A DNA stretch of 64,000 nucleotides from Paenibacillus sediminis (GCF_017873765.1 NZ_JAGGKP010000005.1:1-64000), one strand, 5' to 3'; positions 34,543 through 44,609 are shown, counted from the stretch's first letter. The notes: a model not told the origin generated them from the sequence alone. Numbers and translations are program-made.

Positions 34543-35037
34543 ATGTATAAGCCGCCAATGTACTCGCCAGTATTGATAAACCGAAATATAAACGATAACG
34601 TAAAGCGATTCGGTTATACGCAAGAGCCTATATCCATTCCTGAACTGCAGAATGTGATTCAAGCGAAATATGGAGCCATTCGTTTCTATGGAAGATTAGA
34701 GCAGCTTGCGCCGGCAGATCATAAAACGTATATCGAAAATATCCGTGTAGATGAGCAGAAGGAACACCTTCCTAATTTTACAAAATTGTATTATTATTTG
34801 ACGGGTTGCTATCCTGTATTTAATAGCGTCGAGCTGCCGCAAAATTATGTATCCGGCTTAAAAGCAGCCATCCAGCTTGAGCTGACATATGTAAAAATTT
34901 ATAACCGGATTCAGCGATCTACCTATGATCCCGAAGTTCGCCGTATATTCTATGATGCTACGGTTGATGAAATGGTTCATGCGAGCTGGCTTACATTTCT
35001 ATATAGTAACGTGCTGCTTGAAAAGGGTGCTATTTAA
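34543..35037 (+). CDS. Ferritin-like domain protein
   Basis: 164-residue, mostly helical protein. The pattern EQLAPADHKTYIENIRVDEQKEHLPNF and RRIFYDATVDEMVHASWLTFLYS gives paired E(x)nDExxH-like metal-binding helices as in rubrerythrin/ferritin-like proteins. GGGGG is about 12 bases before this ATG and directly abuts an ATG at 34531, so the start is uncertain. Some ferritin-like proteins of Bacilli are spore-associated; that is not shown here. Confidence 0.65.
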   Translation: MYKPPMYSPVLINRNINDNVKRFGYTQEPISIPELQNVIQAKYGAIRFYGRLEQLAPADHKTYIENIRVDEQKEHLPNFTKLYYYLTGCYPVFNSVELPQNYVSGLKAAIQLELTYVKIYNRIQRSTYDPEVRRIFYDATVDEMVHASWLTFLYSNVLLEKGAI

Positions 35038-35073
35038 ACGATGAATAGTGAATGATAAATCGCGGAGAGCGAT

Positions 35074-35097
35074 ATCCCCAGAAGGGGATTTTTTTTT
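35074..35097 (+). terminator. Terminator of the ferritin-like gene
   Basis: ATCCCC / GGGGAT stem with an AGAA tetraloop and eight T. Confidence 0.88.
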
Positions 35098-35153
35098 GAA
35101 AAAGAGTATGTTGAAGTTTGAAAATTTTCATGATAAAGTAGTCATTGACCAAC

Positions 35154-35176
35154 TGACCGAATTTGAATTTTGGTCA
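35154..35176. promoter_or_regulatory. Candidate TetR operator upstream of the tetR-like gene
   Basis: A 23-bp element starts TGACCG and ends TTTTGGTCA; TTGACC at 35145-35150 could be the -35. The same 23-bp element, with 17 identical positions, recurs before the YhgE gene (35846-35868). Confidence 0.55.
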
Positions 35177-35220
35177 TTAGCGAGCTGGGTACATCATAGT
35201 TATAGAAGAGAGGGATCGGA

Positions 35221-35805
35221 ATGCCTGAGATAGATCGTCGAAAACAAGTGCTTGAAGCAGCGGCTAAATCGTTTGCCCTCTTTGGATACAAAGCGACGAC
35301 GATGGACCAGGTGGCGAAGATTGCGAACGTTGGCAAAGGAACCATCTATACATTTTTCACAAATAAGGAAGAGCTGTTTGATGAAATTTTACATGAAGCG
35401 ATTCTAGAAATGAAGAAGATCGCAGATCGAGATATACGGCATGAACAGCCTTTCTTCACCAATCTCTATCAAGTACTCGATTCACTGCTTGAATTTCGTG
35501 AACAGCACGAACTGTTCGTCAAGTTGTCTCAGGAGGTTCGTGAAGTGGGTACTAGACAGGCTCAAGATGGTCTATGCAAAATAGAAAAAGCCATTTTGGG
35601 TTATGTTGAACGGGAAATTCAACATGCGATTGAGCAGAAGGAAATAAAGCCTTGTGATACGAAAGTTGTATCGTTTATGATGCTAAAAATGTATATCGCT
35701 TTAACATCAGACTGGAACAGACAACACGAACCGCTCAGTAAGGAGCAAATTAAGGAGTATGTGCTTTTATTACTGACAACGGGTTTGCTGCCCAAGCCTG
35801 AATAA
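35221..35805 (+). CDS. TetR/AcrR-family transcriptional regulator
   Basis: 194 residues. Residues 8-55 are the TetR helix-turn-helix (AAAKSFALFGYKATTMDQVAKIANVGKGTIYTFFTNKEELF); the rest is a helical ligand domain. The start has GAGAGGGAT upstream. It stands directly before the YhgE/Pip-like membrane protein and two similar operator-like elements flank it, so it probably represses itself and that gene, as the YhgD/YhgE pair of B. subtilis suggests. Confidence 0.9.
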   Translation: MPEIDRRKQVLEAAAKSFALFGYKATTMDQVAKIANVGKGTIYTFFTNKEELFDEILHEAILEMKKIADRDIRHEQPFFTNLYQVLDSLLEFREQHELFVKLSQEVREVGTRQAQDGLCKIEKAILGYVEREIQHAIEQKEIKPCDTKVVSFMMLKMYIALTSDWNRQHEPLSKEQIKEYVLLLLTTGLLPKPE

Positions 35806-35811
35806 GAATAA

Positions 35812-35834
35812 ATACGTCGAAAGACGTTTTTTTC
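35812..35834 (+). terminator. Terminator of the tetR-like gene
   Basis: ACGTC-GAAA-GACGT-type hairpin followed by seven T. Confidence 0.75.
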
Positions 35835-35845
35835 AAGTCTTGACT

Positions 35846-35868
35846 GACCGTTTGAGGATTTTAGTCAT
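35846..35868. promoter_or_regulatory. Candidate TetR operator upstream of the YhgE-like gene
   Basis: 23-bp element starting TGACCG and ending TTTTAGTCA, overlapping TTGACT at 35841-35846 that can serve as -35. It shares 17 of 23 positions with the element before the tetR-like gene. Confidence 0.55.
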
Positions 35869-35926
35869 AAAGTTTCAAAGACGGATGTTTTATATTAAAA
35901 ATCATAGAAAGAGGAGAGAGGCTTAC

Positions 35927-38104
35927 ATGAGACCTATATCGGTTTTTCTTAAAGACATAGCGGCAGCTCTGAAAAATCGAAAGTCGCTTGTACAAATGAC
36001 AGGTGTCCTATTTATACCTGTCTTGTACGCGGGGATTCTATTGACAGCATTTTGGGATCCATATGGTAAATTAAACGAGTTGCCTGTCGCAGTAGTGAAT
36101 TTAGACAAGGGGGCTATCTATGAAGGTAAGTCACTAAAGGTTGGTTCTGATTTAATCAATGAGCTGAAGAAGAGCGATGATTTCAATTGGAAGTTTGTGT
36201 CCCAGAAGGAAGCGGAGCAAGGAATCGATAGCAATCGCTACTATATGATCATTACCATTCCAGAAGATTTCTCACAAAAAGCGACAACGCTGATGAACGA
36301 TCATCCTGAGAAGGCGACGATTATTTTTGAACCGAACGAGGGAAGTAACTTTGTAGCATCTCAAATCGGGAGGAATGCGGTCAAAGAAATTAAAGCAAAA
36401 GTTTCCGCCAAAGTGACTGAAGCTTATACGGAAACGATGCTGGACCAAGTGGACAAACTTTCAAATGGTTTAGCTGACGCTGGAGATGGTGCGACCAAAA
36501 TTGATGATGGTGCTGTTCAAGTCGATAAAGGTGTAGCTAAGTTAAAAGAAAATTTAGCAAAGCTCACGAATGGGACTGTTGCGCTGAAAGAAGGAGTTAC
36601 CACTCTTAATACAGGTACAGTCGATGTGCACAATGGTGCAGTGAAGCTCGATCAAGGCGCAGCAAGCTTGTCGAGCGGCCTGCAGCAGCTTGTTGCAGTG
36701 AGTCAGAAGCTAGAAGACGGGGCTGCACAAGCAGCACAAGGTTCTTCTGAACTTGAAACGGGATTGAAATCATCGGCTGCTGGAGCGGATCAACTGACCA
36801 GCGGGTTAAAATCAGCCGAGCAAGGAAGCAGGCAGCTTGAAGCAGGTCTTAAGCAATCTGAACAAGCTAGCGCAAACCTAGCTCAAGGTGCAAAAAGTGT
36901 AGCAGATGGGCTTGCAGCGCTGGTGCAATCAAATCCGGATCTTGCGAAGAATGAGAGCGTACAAAAGCTTCTCGCAGCAAGTAAATCTGTAGCTGACGGA
37001 AGTAGGCAGCTTCACGAAGGGGAGCAGCAGCTCTCACAAGGCAGTACACAACTTCATGCAGCCCATGAACAGCTCGTTCAAGGCAGCGAACAATTGTCTG
37101 AAGGACAACAGAAGCTCCTTGCAGGTGCCTCGCAGCTGAATACAGGGCAAACTCAGCTGTCACAGGGCTTGCAACAATTTACAGGCAAGCTGTCAGAAGC
37201 GGCAACTGGAAGTAAGCAGTTAGCTTCTGGAGCAAGTCAGCTAGATGCAGGTACTGAGAAACTGCATGCCGGTGTTACTAAGCTAGTTAATGGCGCATCC
37301 ACGATTGCAGACGGTTCTAAGCAACTAGATAACGGTGCTGGTCAATTAAAAGATGGAACATCCAAATTGACAGGCGGTTCTCACGAACTCGCAACGAAAT
37401 TGAACGATGCTGCCGCTAAAGCTTCTATTAAATCGAATGACTCCATGATCGATATGTACGCTGAGCCTGTCCAAATAAATGAGAAGAAACATAATGAAGT
37501 ACCGAACTATGGTACTGGCGTTACACCGTATTTCTTATCTCTCGGTCTTTTTGTGGGCGCTCTACTCGTTACTATTGTTGTACCTATGCGTGAAACTACC
37601 GTTCAAGGTGCAACAGCTTTTGGTCGGTTTATAAGCCGTACGCTGACTTTTGCAGGGATGAGCATTGTTCAATCATTGCTGGCCTGCACCATTATATTGT
37701 ATATCCTTGGACTTCATGTGCAGAGTGTACCGCTATTTTATCTATTTACCTTTATTACGAGCTTAACGTTTATGATGTTAATTCAGGCCATTGTGACGTG
37801 GTTAGATCAGCCTGGACGTTTTATCGTTATTTTGATTCTTATCTTTCAATTGTCGACGAGTGCAGGTACATTCCCGCTTGAACTTATTCCAGACTGGATG
37901 AAAGCATTCCATCCGTGGCTCCCAATGGCTTATTCAGTGGCAGGTTATAGAGCGGTCATCTCCAGTGGAGATTGGAGCCTAATGTGGAGTGATGTTGCTA
38001 CGCTTGCGATCTATGGTGTCCTAGGTATCATCTTCACATTGTTGTTCTTTATCCAGGATTCCCGCAAAGCGAAAAGCAGTCAAGACCAAACCGCAGTTGC
38101 CTGA
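35927..38104 (+). CDS. YhgE/Pip-family membrane protein
   Basis: 725 residues. One membrane segment near the N-terminus (QMTGVLFIPVLYAGILLTAF) is followed by the YhgE/Pip extracellular domain, then about 330 residues of tandem 7-residue units of the form L-x-x-G-(A/S)-x-x (for example SQLDAGTEKLHAGVTKLVNG), and finally five membrane segments resembling ABC-2 permeases. Relatives are the phage-infection protein Pip and EsxA-secretion-linked YueB. AGAGGAGAGAGG precedes the ATG. It may serve as an exporter or phage receptor; the function is not established. Probably controlled by the preceding TetR protein. Confidence 0.88.
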   Translation: MRPISVFLKDIAAALKNRKSLVQMTGVLFIPVLYAGILLTAFWDPYGKLNELPVAVVNLDKGAIYEGKSLKVGSDLINELKKSDDFNWKFVSQKEAEQGIDSNRYYMIITIPEDFSQKATTLMNDHPEKATIIFEPNEGSNFVASQIGRNAVKEIKAKVSAKVTEAYTETMLDQVDKLSNGLADAGDGATKIDDGAVQVDKGVAKLKENLAKLTNGTVALKEGVTTLNTGTVDVHNGAVKLDQGAASLSSGLQQLVAVSQKLEDGAAQAAQGSSELETGLKSSAAGADQLTSGLKSAEQGSRQLEAGLKQSEQASANLAQGAKSVADGLAALVQSNPDLAKNESVQKLLAASKSVADGSRQLHEGEQQLSQGSTQLHAAHEQLVQGSEQLSEGQQKLLAGASQLNTGQTQLSQGLQQFTGKLSEAATGSKQLASGASQLDAGTEKLHAGVTKLVNGASTIADGSKQLDNGAGQLKDGTSKLTGGSHELATKLNDAAAKASIKSNDSMIDMYAEPVQINEKKHNEVPNYGTGVTPYFLSLGLFVGALLVTIVVPMRETTVQGATAFGRFISRTLTFAGMSIVQSLLACTIILYILGLHVQSVPLFYLFTFITSLTFMMLIQAIVTWLDQPGRFIVILILIFQLSTSAGTFPLELIPDWMKAFHPWLPMAYSVAGYRAVISSGDWSLMWSDVATLAIYGVLGIIFTLLFFIQDSRKAKSSQDQTAVA

Positions 38105-38125
38105 ATCAATTTTCAAAATTCTCAC

Positions 38126-38157
38126 AATCTCCTTTGAGCGATCAAAGGAGATTTTTT
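38126..38157 (+). terminator. Terminator of the YhgE-like gene
   Basis: AATCTCCTTTGA / TCAAAGGAGATT perfect stem around GCGA, then six T. Confidence 0.93.
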
Positions 38158-38295
38158 GTATAAATTATCATAAGTAAATAGATAAAATCGTTGTTTATTT
38201 GTATAATTATGCACAATTGTTATGTCCATAACGAACATTAATGCGTTAAAGCTTCAATGCAAAATATTACTTATCATAGTCATAAAAAGTTTAAA

Positions 38296-38324
38296 TTGCC
38301 TTCATGTTAGGTCGGTGTTAAAAT
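38296..38324 (+). promoter_or_regulatory. Candidate gltB promoter
   Basis: TTGCCT, a 17-bp spacer and TAAAAT, giving a leader of about 210 nt. The segment 38158-38295 shows nothing further that I can name. Confidence 0.45.
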
Positions 38325-38432
38325 GATTTAAATTAATCAAATGCGAAAAGTTTTATTCATGCAAGAAAATGCATCAACATTAATCATTCTTATAATTATA
38401 AATTGTTTTCAAAAGTTCCTTCTAGACGCAGT

Positions 38433-38468
38433 CTTCGATATAAGACGGTCGATCGGAGCTTTTCTTTT
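38433..38468 (+). promoter_or_regulatory. Candidate attenuator hairpin in the gltB leader
   Basis: CTTCGAT pairs with ATCGGAG (one G-T) and TTTTCTTTT follows, a terminator-like shape inside the leader. An alternative helix GTCTT/AAGAC would disrupt it. The stem is only 7 bp, so this is tentative. Confidence 0.3.
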
Positions 38469-38540
38469 AACCGCTTTTGCTTTACTCTCCTCATTCGTTA
38501 ATCCTTATTCATATTTTTATAATAGAAAGGTTGCGGTTCC

Positions 38541-41500
38541 ATGAGACATACTGGCTTACCTCCAAAACAGGGACTCTATGATCCACAATTTGAAAAAGAC
38601 GCGTGCGGGATGGGATTCGTTGCACACATTAAGGGTAAACCTTCCCATGAAATAGTGAGTAACGCACTTACCATGCTGGCGAATATGGAGCATCGCGGCG
38701 GGCAAGGAAGCGAACCCAATTCAGGTGACGGCGCAGGAATTATGATTCAAATTCCGCACCGTTTTTTTGCAGCAGAAGCAAATAAATTAGGATTTAATCT
38801 TCCTGATCCAGGTGGATACGGTGTAGGAATGATATTCCTATCTCATGATGTCAACGTTCGCGAACGCCATGAGCAAATGCTCAAAGATATCATTGAGGAA
38901 GAAGGACAACAATTCCTAGGTTTCCGTACCGTACCAACGTATGATGAAATGCTTGGAAAATCGGCAAAGGCTGCAAAACCTTACGTGCGTCAAGTGTTTA
39001 TTGGACGGAGTTCAGAGCTTGCGGATCAAGATGATCTAGCATTTGAGCGGAAGCTTTATGTCATTCGCCGCCGTGCGGAACTTGCGATTCGTTACAGCGG
39101 TATCGAACATGGGGATTCGTTCTATATTGCCAGTCTTTCTTGCCGCAAAGTGGTTTATAAGGGGATGCTTACCACTTCACAAGTTGGGCAATTTTACTTG
39201 GACTTGCAAGACGAAACGTTAGAATCGGCGATTGCTCTGCTGCACTCTCGTTTCAGTACGAATACGTTCCCAAGCTGGGAGCGGGCGCATCCGTATCGTT
39301 TTATGATTCACAATGGGGAAATTAATACGCTTCGCGGGAATGTGAACTGGATGCATGCGCGTCAAGCTTTGTTCGCGTCTGAAGTATTCGGTGATGATCT
39401 GGAGAAAATTAAACCAATCATTAATCCGGACGGTTCAGATACAGGGATGTTTGATAATACGTTTGAATTTCTATATTTAAGCGGGCGTTCATTGCCGCAT
39501 GTTGCTATGATGATGGTTCCAGAGCCTTGGAGCAATCATGAGAGCATGGATGAGACGAAAAAAGCATTTTACGAATATCACAGTACATTGATGGAACCTT
39601 GGGATGGACCAGCGGCAATGGCATTTACCGATGGTGTTCAAATTGGTGCTATTCTAGACCGGAATGGACTTCGTCCATCACGTTATTATGTAACAAAGGA
39701 TGATATGATTGTGCTGTCTTCCGAAGCGGGTGTTCTCGATATTGCTCCGGAAAACATACTGTATAAAGATCGCCTTCGTCCAGGCCGTATGCTTCTAGTA
39801 GATACCGCTGAAGGACGTATCATTTCGGACGAAGAAGTGAAATCAAAGATTGCTTCTGAGCATCCTTACCGGGAATGGCTTGATGAGCATCTCGTTAATT
39901 TGGAAGATCTGCCTGAATCCCCGGAACTTCCAGAGCCTAAGCATGATAATGTGCAGCAGCTTCAGCAAGCGTTCGGATACACATATGAAGAATTACGCAA
40001 AGTTATTGAACCGATGGCATCGACCGGTGCTGAAGCAGTGGCTTCGATGGGGTACGATGCTCCGCTTGCCATTCTATCGGATCGTCCGCAGCGGCTGTTC
40101 AACTATTTCAAGCAAATGTTTGCCCAAGTTACAAATCCGCCAATTGATGCGATTCGTGAGGAGATTGTAACTGCGACTGGAACGACGATAGGACCTGAGC
40201 GGAACCTGCTTCAGCCTGAGCCTGAAAGCTGTCGTCAAGTTCGTCTAGATACACCAATACTGTCGAACGAACAATTTGCCAAACTTCGTCATATTCGCCG
40301 TCCAGGCTTCAAATCGATGACGATACCGATTTTCTTCCCGGCAGCGGAAGGGGCAGAAGGTCTGCGGAAAGCACTCCAAACGCTTTGTGATGCAGCCGAT
40401 CGTGTCATTGAGAAAGGACATAACATTATCATTCTATCCGATCGCGGAGTTGATCAAGAGAATGCGGCTATTCCGTCGCTTCTAGCTGTATCTTGTTTGC
40501 ATCATCATTTAATTCGCCGCGGCACACGTACGAAGGTGAGCATTTTGCTTGAGTCGGGTGAACCTCGTGACGTGCATCATTTTGCGCTTCTGCTCGGTTA
40601 CGGCGTAAGTGCGGTCAATCCGTACCTTGCGTTTGAAACGCTTGATGATATGATTCAGCAAGGTATGCTGCGCGGTATTTCACATGAGAAAGCTGTGAAA
40701 AACTTCATTAAAGCAGCGACAAAAGGCGTTGTTAAGATTTTGTCCAAAATGGGCATTTCAACGATTCAATCGTACCGCGGCGCCCAAATTTTCGAGGCAG
40801 TCGGCTTGAGGGAACAATTTGTGGATCAATACTTCACATGGACACCTTCAAGAATCGGCGGAATTGGACTTGAAGAGGTTGCAGTTGAAACTCTGGCCCA
40901 TCACAATCGCGCATTTACAGATAAAGACGGAAATGATAAAGTGCTTGATTCTGGCGGTGAGTATCAATGGCGTGCAGATGGAGAAGAGCATCTGTTCAAT
41001 CCGCAAACGATTCATTTTCTGCAGCAAGCAGTAAGAACGAATGACTATAAGCTGTATAAAAAATATGCCAAACTGGTCCAAGGTGAGAATGAGCAGCATC
41101 TAACGCTGCGATCACTTCTTAAGCTCAAACCAGTCGGCGATCCAATACCTCTTGAAGAAGTAGAGTCTGTTGAATCAATTATGAAACGGTTCAAAACAGG
41201 TGCGATGTCTTTCGGTTCCATCAGTAAAGAAGCCCATGAAAGTCTCGCTATTGCGATGAACCGAATTGGCGGTAAGAGTAATACAGGAGAAGGCGGCGAA
41301 GATCCAGCGCGATACATTCCTGATCCAAATGGCGATTCGCGCCGGAGTGCGATTAAGCAAGTTGCATCTGGACGCTTTGGTGTTACGTCAAATTACTTAG
41401 TAAATGCTGATGAAATTCAAATTAAGATGGCGCAAGGTGCTAAACCGGGTGAAGGCGGACAGCTTCCTGGCCGTAAAGTTTATCCTTGGGTTGCGGAAGT

Positions 41501-43142
41501 TCGGGGATCAACTCCAGGCGTAGGTCTTATCTCACCGCCTCCACATCACGACATCTATTCTATTGAAGATTTGGCAGAGCTGATCTACGATCTGAAAAAT
41601 GCAAATCCAAGAGCGCGCATTAACGTAAAACTAGTTTCGGAAGTTGGTGTAGGCACGATCGCAGCCGGCGTTGCTAAAGGCCGTGCAGATGTTATCCTAA
41701 TCAGTGGCTATGACGGAGGAACGGGTGCTTCACCGCAAGCATCCATAAGACATGCAGGAATGCCTTGGGAAATTGGTCTCGCTGAAACACACCAGACGCT
41801 CATGATTAACAACTTGCGCGACCGAGTCGTACTTGAGACGGACGGTAAAATGCTGAATGGACGCGATCTCGCTGTTGCTGCTTTGCTAGGTGCTGAAGAG
41901 TACGGCTTCTCGACAGCTCCGCTCGTAGCATTAGGATGCATTATGATGCGCGTCTGTCAGATGGATACATGCCCAGTTGGGGTTGCTACACAAAATCCAG
42001 CGCTCCGCAAAAACTTCACTGGTGACCCAGCGCACGTCGTCAACTTTATGAGATTTGTTGCGCAAGATTTGCGAGAAATTATGGCGGAACTTGGCTTCCG
42101 CAGCGTTCAAGAAATGATCGGACGGACGGATTGTCTAGATACCGTTAAAGCGGATGAACATTGGAAGAAAAGAGGTATTGATCTATCCGTGCTGCTTCAC
42201 GTACCGGAAATGCCAGAGGGCAGCAGCCGCTACAATACACAGCAGCAAAATCACGGCCTGGAAGAGACACTTGATATGACGCAGCTCTTAGACATAGCTG
42301 CTCCTGCAATTGAGCGCGGTGAACCTGTGAAAGCTACATTGCCAATTTGTAACGTGAACCGTGCCACAGGTACGATTGTCGGTAGTGAAGTCACACGTAA
42401 ATATGGTGCTGCAGGGCTTCCTGAAGATACGATTCAATTCACATTCGTTGGATCAGCAGGGCAAAGCTTAGGTGCATTCATACCTAAAGGGATGACTTTA
42501 ATCGTCGAAGGCGACTCCAATGACTATGTTGGCAAAGGATTATCGGGCGGTAAAATTATCGTTAAACCTTCTCCAAAAGCGACTTTCGTCCCAGAGGAAA
42601 ACATTATTATCGGCAATACTGCCTTCTACGGCGCGACGAGTGGCGAAGCTTATATCCGCGGTATTGCAGGTGAACGGTTCGCGGTTCGTAACTCCGGAGT
42701 GAACGTTGTTGTTGAGGGTGTAGGAGATCACGGATGTGAATATATGACAGGCGGACGGGTCGTTGTTCTTGGAGATACAGGGCGTAACTTCGCTGCAGGG
42801 ATGTCCGGCGGCATCGCCTATGTCTATGATCCAAAAGGCACGTTTGTAACCCGTTGCAACTTGGAGATGGTACTTCTGGAACGTGTTGAAGAGGCAGATG
42901 AAGCGGCAGAACTTCGCGGTATGATCGAACGTCACGTTCTATATACAGACAGCAGTGTCGGACAAAATATCTTAGATCATTGGGATGAGTTATTAAACAA
43001 CTTTGTCCGTATCATTCCTAAAGATTATAAACGAATGCTGGAGCAGATTGACAAAGCCCAAAATACGGGTCTATCCGGCGAAGCTGCATTACTTGCAGCG
43101 TTTGAAGCGAACATGCGAGAGCTGGCTCGTACAGGGAACTAA
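38541..43142 (+). CDS. gltB: Glutamate synthase large subunit
   Basis: 1533-residue GOGAT alpha subunit. It makes two glutamates from glutamine and 2-oxoglutarate. Cys22 in [12 protein letters not shown] is the N-terminal nucleophile exposed after removal of a 21-residue propeptide. The glutaminase domain runs to about 430, the central domain to about 800, the FMN synthase domain to about 1230 ([37 protein letters not shown]), with the 3Fe-4S cysteines in [15 protein letters not shown], and the C-terminal beta-helix to the end ([23 protein letters not shown]). The small subunit gltD is not adjacent. AGAAAGG precedes the ATG. Confidence 0.96.
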   Translation: MRHTGLPPKQGLYDPQFEKDACGMGFVAHIKGKPSHEIVSNALTMLANMEHRGGQGSEPNSGDGAGIMIQIPHRFFAAEANKLGFNLPDPGGYGVGMIFLSHDVNVRERHEQMLKDIIEEEGQQFLGFRTVPTYDEMLGKSAKAAKPYVRQVFIGRSSELADQDDLAFERKLYVIRRRAELAIRYSGIEHGDSFYIASLSCRKVVYKGMLTTSQVGQFYLDLQDETLESAIALLHSRFSTNTFPSWERAHPYRFMIHNGEINTLRGNVNWMHARQALFASEVFGDDLEKIKPIINPDGSDTGMFDNTFEFLYLSGRSLPHVAMMMVPEPWSNHESMDETKKAFYEYHSTLMEPWDGPAAMAFTDGVQIGAILDRNGLRPSRYYVTKDDMIVLSSEAGVLDIAPENILYKDRLRPGRMLLVDTAEGRIISDEEVKSKIASEHPYREWLDEHLVNLEDLPESPELPEPKHDNVQQLQQAFGYTYEELRKVIEPMASTGAEAVASMGYDAPLAILSDRPQRLFNYFKQMFAQVTNPPIDAIREEIVTATGTTIGPERNLLQPEPESCRQVRLDTPILSNEQFAKLRHIRRPGFKSMTIPIFFPAAEGAEGLRKALQTLCDAADRVIEKGHNIIILSDRGVDQENAAIPSLLAVSCLHHHLIRRGTRTKVSILLESGEPRDVHHFALLLGYGVSAVNPYLAFETLDDMIQQGMLRGISHEKAVKNFIKAATKGVVKILSKMGISTIQSYRGAQIFEAVGLREQFVDQYFTWTPSRIGGIGLEEVAVETLAHHNRAFTDKDGNDKVLDSGGEYQWRADGEEHLFNPQTIHFLQQAVRTNDYKLYKKYAKLVQGENEQHLTLRSLLKLKPVGDPIPLEEVESVESIMKRFKTGAMSFGSISKEAHESLAIAMNRIGGKSNTGEGGEDPARYIPDPNGDSRRSAIKQVASGRFGVTSNYLVNADEIQIKMAQGAKPGEGGQLPGRKVYPWVAEVRGSTPGVGLISPPPHHDIYSIEDLAELIYDLKNANPRARINVKLVSEVGVGTIAAGVAKGRADVILISGYDGGTGASPQASIRHAGMPWEIGLAETHQTLMINNLRDRVVLETDGKMLNGRDLAVAALLGAEEYGFSTAPLVALGCIMMRVCQMDTCPVGVATQNPALRKNFTGDPAHVVNFMRFVAQDLREIMAELGFRSVQEMIGRTDCLDTVKADEHWKKRGIDLSVLLHVPEMPEGSSRYNTQQQNHGLEETLDMTQLLDIAAPAIERGEPVKATLPICNVNRATGTIVGSEVTRKYGAAGLPEDTIQFTFVGSAGQSLGAFIPKGMTLIVEGDSNDYVGKGLSGGKIIVKPSPKATFVPEENIIIGNTAFYGATSGEAYIRGIAGERFAVRNSGVNVVVEGVGDHGCEYMTGGRVVVLGDTGRNFAAGMSGGIAYVYDPKGTFVTRCNLEMVLLERVEEADEAAELRGMIERHVLYTDSSVGQNILDHWDELLNNFVRIIPKDYKRMLEQIDKAQNTGLSGEAALLAAFEANMRELARTGN

Positions 43143-43172
43143 TACGATTCTTTGAATTTATAGTGATCAATG

Positions 43173-43224
43173 AGGGACTCAAGAAAATGCCTTTCGAGGG
43201 ATTTTCTTGAGTCCCTTTCTTTTC
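43173..43224 (+). terminator. Terminator of gltB
   Basis: Long stem AGGGACTCAAGAAAAT / ATTTTCTTGAGTCCCT followed by TTCTTTT. Confidence 0.92.
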
Positions 43225-43372
43225 GACAAAAATAGAACCTCTCTCGTTTAGGAGCGGGGTCATAAGACGACAACCTTTGGAGTTTTATTCGCTTATAATA
43301 GGAGTTGTTTCCTAGACAGGACAAAACTATTTTTAGGTATAAAAGAAAAAAGAAATAAGTGAGGTTGTCTGA

Positions 43373-43528
43373 ATGAATCTGGAGCACGACAGTGGGGAAA
43401 AACAGAGCGATGAAAGTAAAATCAGTCCGCTAAAAGTCGAAATCGACATCCTTCGGATTCTGCAGCAAAGCGGGATTGAGTATAATAACTGGGTACAATA
43501 CATATCTTCACAAGAATTTTCTTCATAA
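43373..43528 (+). CDS. Small hypothetical protein, 51 residues
   Basis: An ORF with GTGAGG eight bases before the ATG, in the gap between gltB and the convergent XRE gene, with its own terminator. The N-terminal half is acidic and Ser-rich (MNLEHDSGEKQSDESK); the second half could form an amphipathic helix (PLKVEIDILRILQQSG) and ends in YISSQEFSS. I recognise no family. Good ribosome site and terminator favour a real gene. Confidence 0.55.
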   Translation: MNLEHDSGEKQSDESKISPLKVEIDILRILQQSGIEYNNWVQYISSQEFSS

Positions 43529-43538
43529 ATAGCCATAG

Positions 43539-43589
43539 AAAAGCCTCATTTACGAGAAAACTTTCATGAATCTCGTGAATGAGGCTTTT
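43539..43589. terminator. Bidirectional terminator
   Basis: AAAAGCCTCATT-ACGAGA pairs with TCTCGT-AATGAGGCTTTT around a 12-nt loop; it serves the small ORF and the convergent XRE gene. Confidence 0.92.
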
Positions 43590-43593
43590 CGCA

Positions 43594-43965
43594 TTAAGAT
43601 TTCATGGATCTCTCCATACGCACAAAAGCAATAAATCTTTTGGCTTCTTCTTCGGTCAATGCTCGTCCGTCTACAGTTAATTGAAAACGTTCAAGAATAT
43701 CATCATCTGATAACTCTAATTGGTCGACAAATTGTCTTACATCTTCATCGAGAACATTTTCCTGTTTTGCCGTTCTGCCAATCAAGTAGTCGATGGAAAC
43801 TTTGAATAGATCGGCTAGCTTATTTAGCACTTCGAAATCAGGTTTACGGCGATTTTTCTCATAATGAGAAAGAGCTGCGCGTGTAATGCCAATTAGGCTG
43901 GCAACTTCTTCTTGTGTCCATCCCCGCTGTTCCCGCAGTTCCGCAATGCGATTTCCATACTTCAT
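43594..43965 (-). CDS. XRE-family (SinR-like) transcriptional regulator, likely repressor of the exopolysaccharide locus
   Basis: 123 residues. Residues 6-60 are an HTH_3 domain (IAELREQRGWTQEEVASLIGITRAALSHYEKNRRKPDFEVLNKLADLFKVSIDYLIGR with SLIGITRAALSHYE as recognition unit). The tail of about 60 residues is acidic and may oligomerise or bind a partner. AGGAGG precedes the ATG. It is divergent from the exopolysaccharide genes, and the intergenic space holds the TGATACA...TGTATCA palindromes that recur at two other promoters of the locus. That this protein binds them is inferred from position. A different palindrome, TGCAAATATTTGCA (44006-44019), lies in its own upstream region. Confidence 0.85.
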   Translation of the reverse strand: MKYGNRIAELREQRGWTQEEVASLIGITRAALSHYEKNRRKPDFEVLNKLADLFKVSIDYLIGRTAKQENVLDEDVRQFVDQLELSDDDILERFQLTVDGRALTEEEAKRFIAFVRMERSMKS

Positions 43966-44005
43966 GTGTGATCCTCCTATGATTGCCGTGGAAAGTCATC
44001 CTATT

Positions 44006-44019
44006 TGCAAATATTTGCA
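44006..44019. repeat. Palindrome TGCAAATATTTGCA upstream of the XRE gene
   Basis: Perfect 14-bp palindrome 40 bp before the XRE start codon; possibly a second operator type. Function unknown. Confidence 0.45.
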
Positions 44020-44049
44020 TTAATAATCAAGAGAATACATAATATTAAC

Positions 44050-44105
44050 TTGACACAATACGAATTGTATCGTATCTTGAGGTTATTGTGATACAAATTG
44101 TATCA
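44050..44105 (+). promoter_or_regulatory. Promoter P1 of the exopolysaccharide locus with two palindromic operators
   Basis: TTGACA (44050-44055), 17-bp spacer, TATCTT (44073-44078). ATACGAATTGTAT (44058-44070) fills the spacer, and the perfect palindrome TGATACAAATTGTATCA (44089-44105) covers the predicted start. The arrangement matches repressor binding. It reads toward the gene at 44172. Confidence 0.72.
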
Positions 44106-44171
44106 TAAATTATTGTTGTCTGAAAGTCTTATTTATATACTTACAAATTTCAATGTTAAAGGAACGAAGCT

Positions 44172-44609
44172 ATGAATCCATATATCCATGGTTGGACATC
44201 GATTCAGCTTAAAGCGCATTTAACGGTTCATAAAGTTCGAAGTGAATATGTTGTTAGTGGTCATCGTCCAGTTCTTCTGCTAGGACTAAGTCCATCGACA
44301 CTTCAGTTTGTTAGTGACCTAAATCTGCCTGTTACACCCGATGTGCTGTACTGCTTTGAAATAGAAGATCACAGAAATACGATTTGCATCACCGCAAGTG
44401 TAGAGTCTAAAGTGAGTTACGACAATGCGGTTTATTACCGGGCGGATATACATTATAGCGATAATCAACGAATGAAAGTAACTAGCTTTTTAAACAGCAT
44501 GATAGTTAGACCGGACAATACACTTAAACAACTTCGTTACGATTCAGAGTATTTTCACTGGGCCTTAGATCACAATCTAATATCAAAGCTGATCGATATT
44601 AAAATTTAG
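44172..44609 (+). CDS. Hypothetical protein, possibly PilZ-like beta-barrel
   Basis: 145 residues, no signal peptide or membrane segment. The middle (GHRPVLLLGLSPSTLQFVS, then CFEIEDHRNTICITASVESKVSYDNAVYYRADIHYS) has the strand order of a PilZ domain, but the c-di-GMP-binding RxxxR and (D/N)xSxxG residues are not clearly kept. AAAGGAACG precedes the ATG. First gene after promoter P1 of the polysaccharide locus, which would suit a regulator of synthesis. Function not established. Confidence 0.5.
   Translation: MNPYIHGWTSIQLKAHLTVHKVRSEYVVSGHRPVLLLGLSPSTLQFVSDLNLPVTPDVLYCFEIEDHRNTICITASVESKVSYDNAVYYRADIHYSDNQRMKVTSFLNSMIVRPDNTLKQLRYDSEYFHWALDHNLISKLIDIKI

Noticed and set aside
35923..36108. 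Minus-strand ORF over the start of the YhgE-like gene
   Set aside because: Shadow frame with no translation signals.
36867..37163. Antisense ORF in the YhgE-like repeat region
   Set aside because: Its Leu/Arg-rich repeats only mirror the heptad-like repeats of the real gene.
36480..37420. Tandem DNA repeat or CRISPR-like array
   Set aside because: The periodicity comes from coding of L-x-x-G protein repeats; units are diverged and in frame, with no spacers.
38341..38544. 67-codon ORF ending at the gltB start
   Set aside because: No ribosome site, and it occupies the gltB leader with its candidate hairpin; composition is not protein-like beyond a hydrophobic stretch.
44006..44019. TGCAAATATTTGCA as member of the TGATACA operator family
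   Set aside because: The sequence differs from the shared palindrome and does not recur at P2 or P3.
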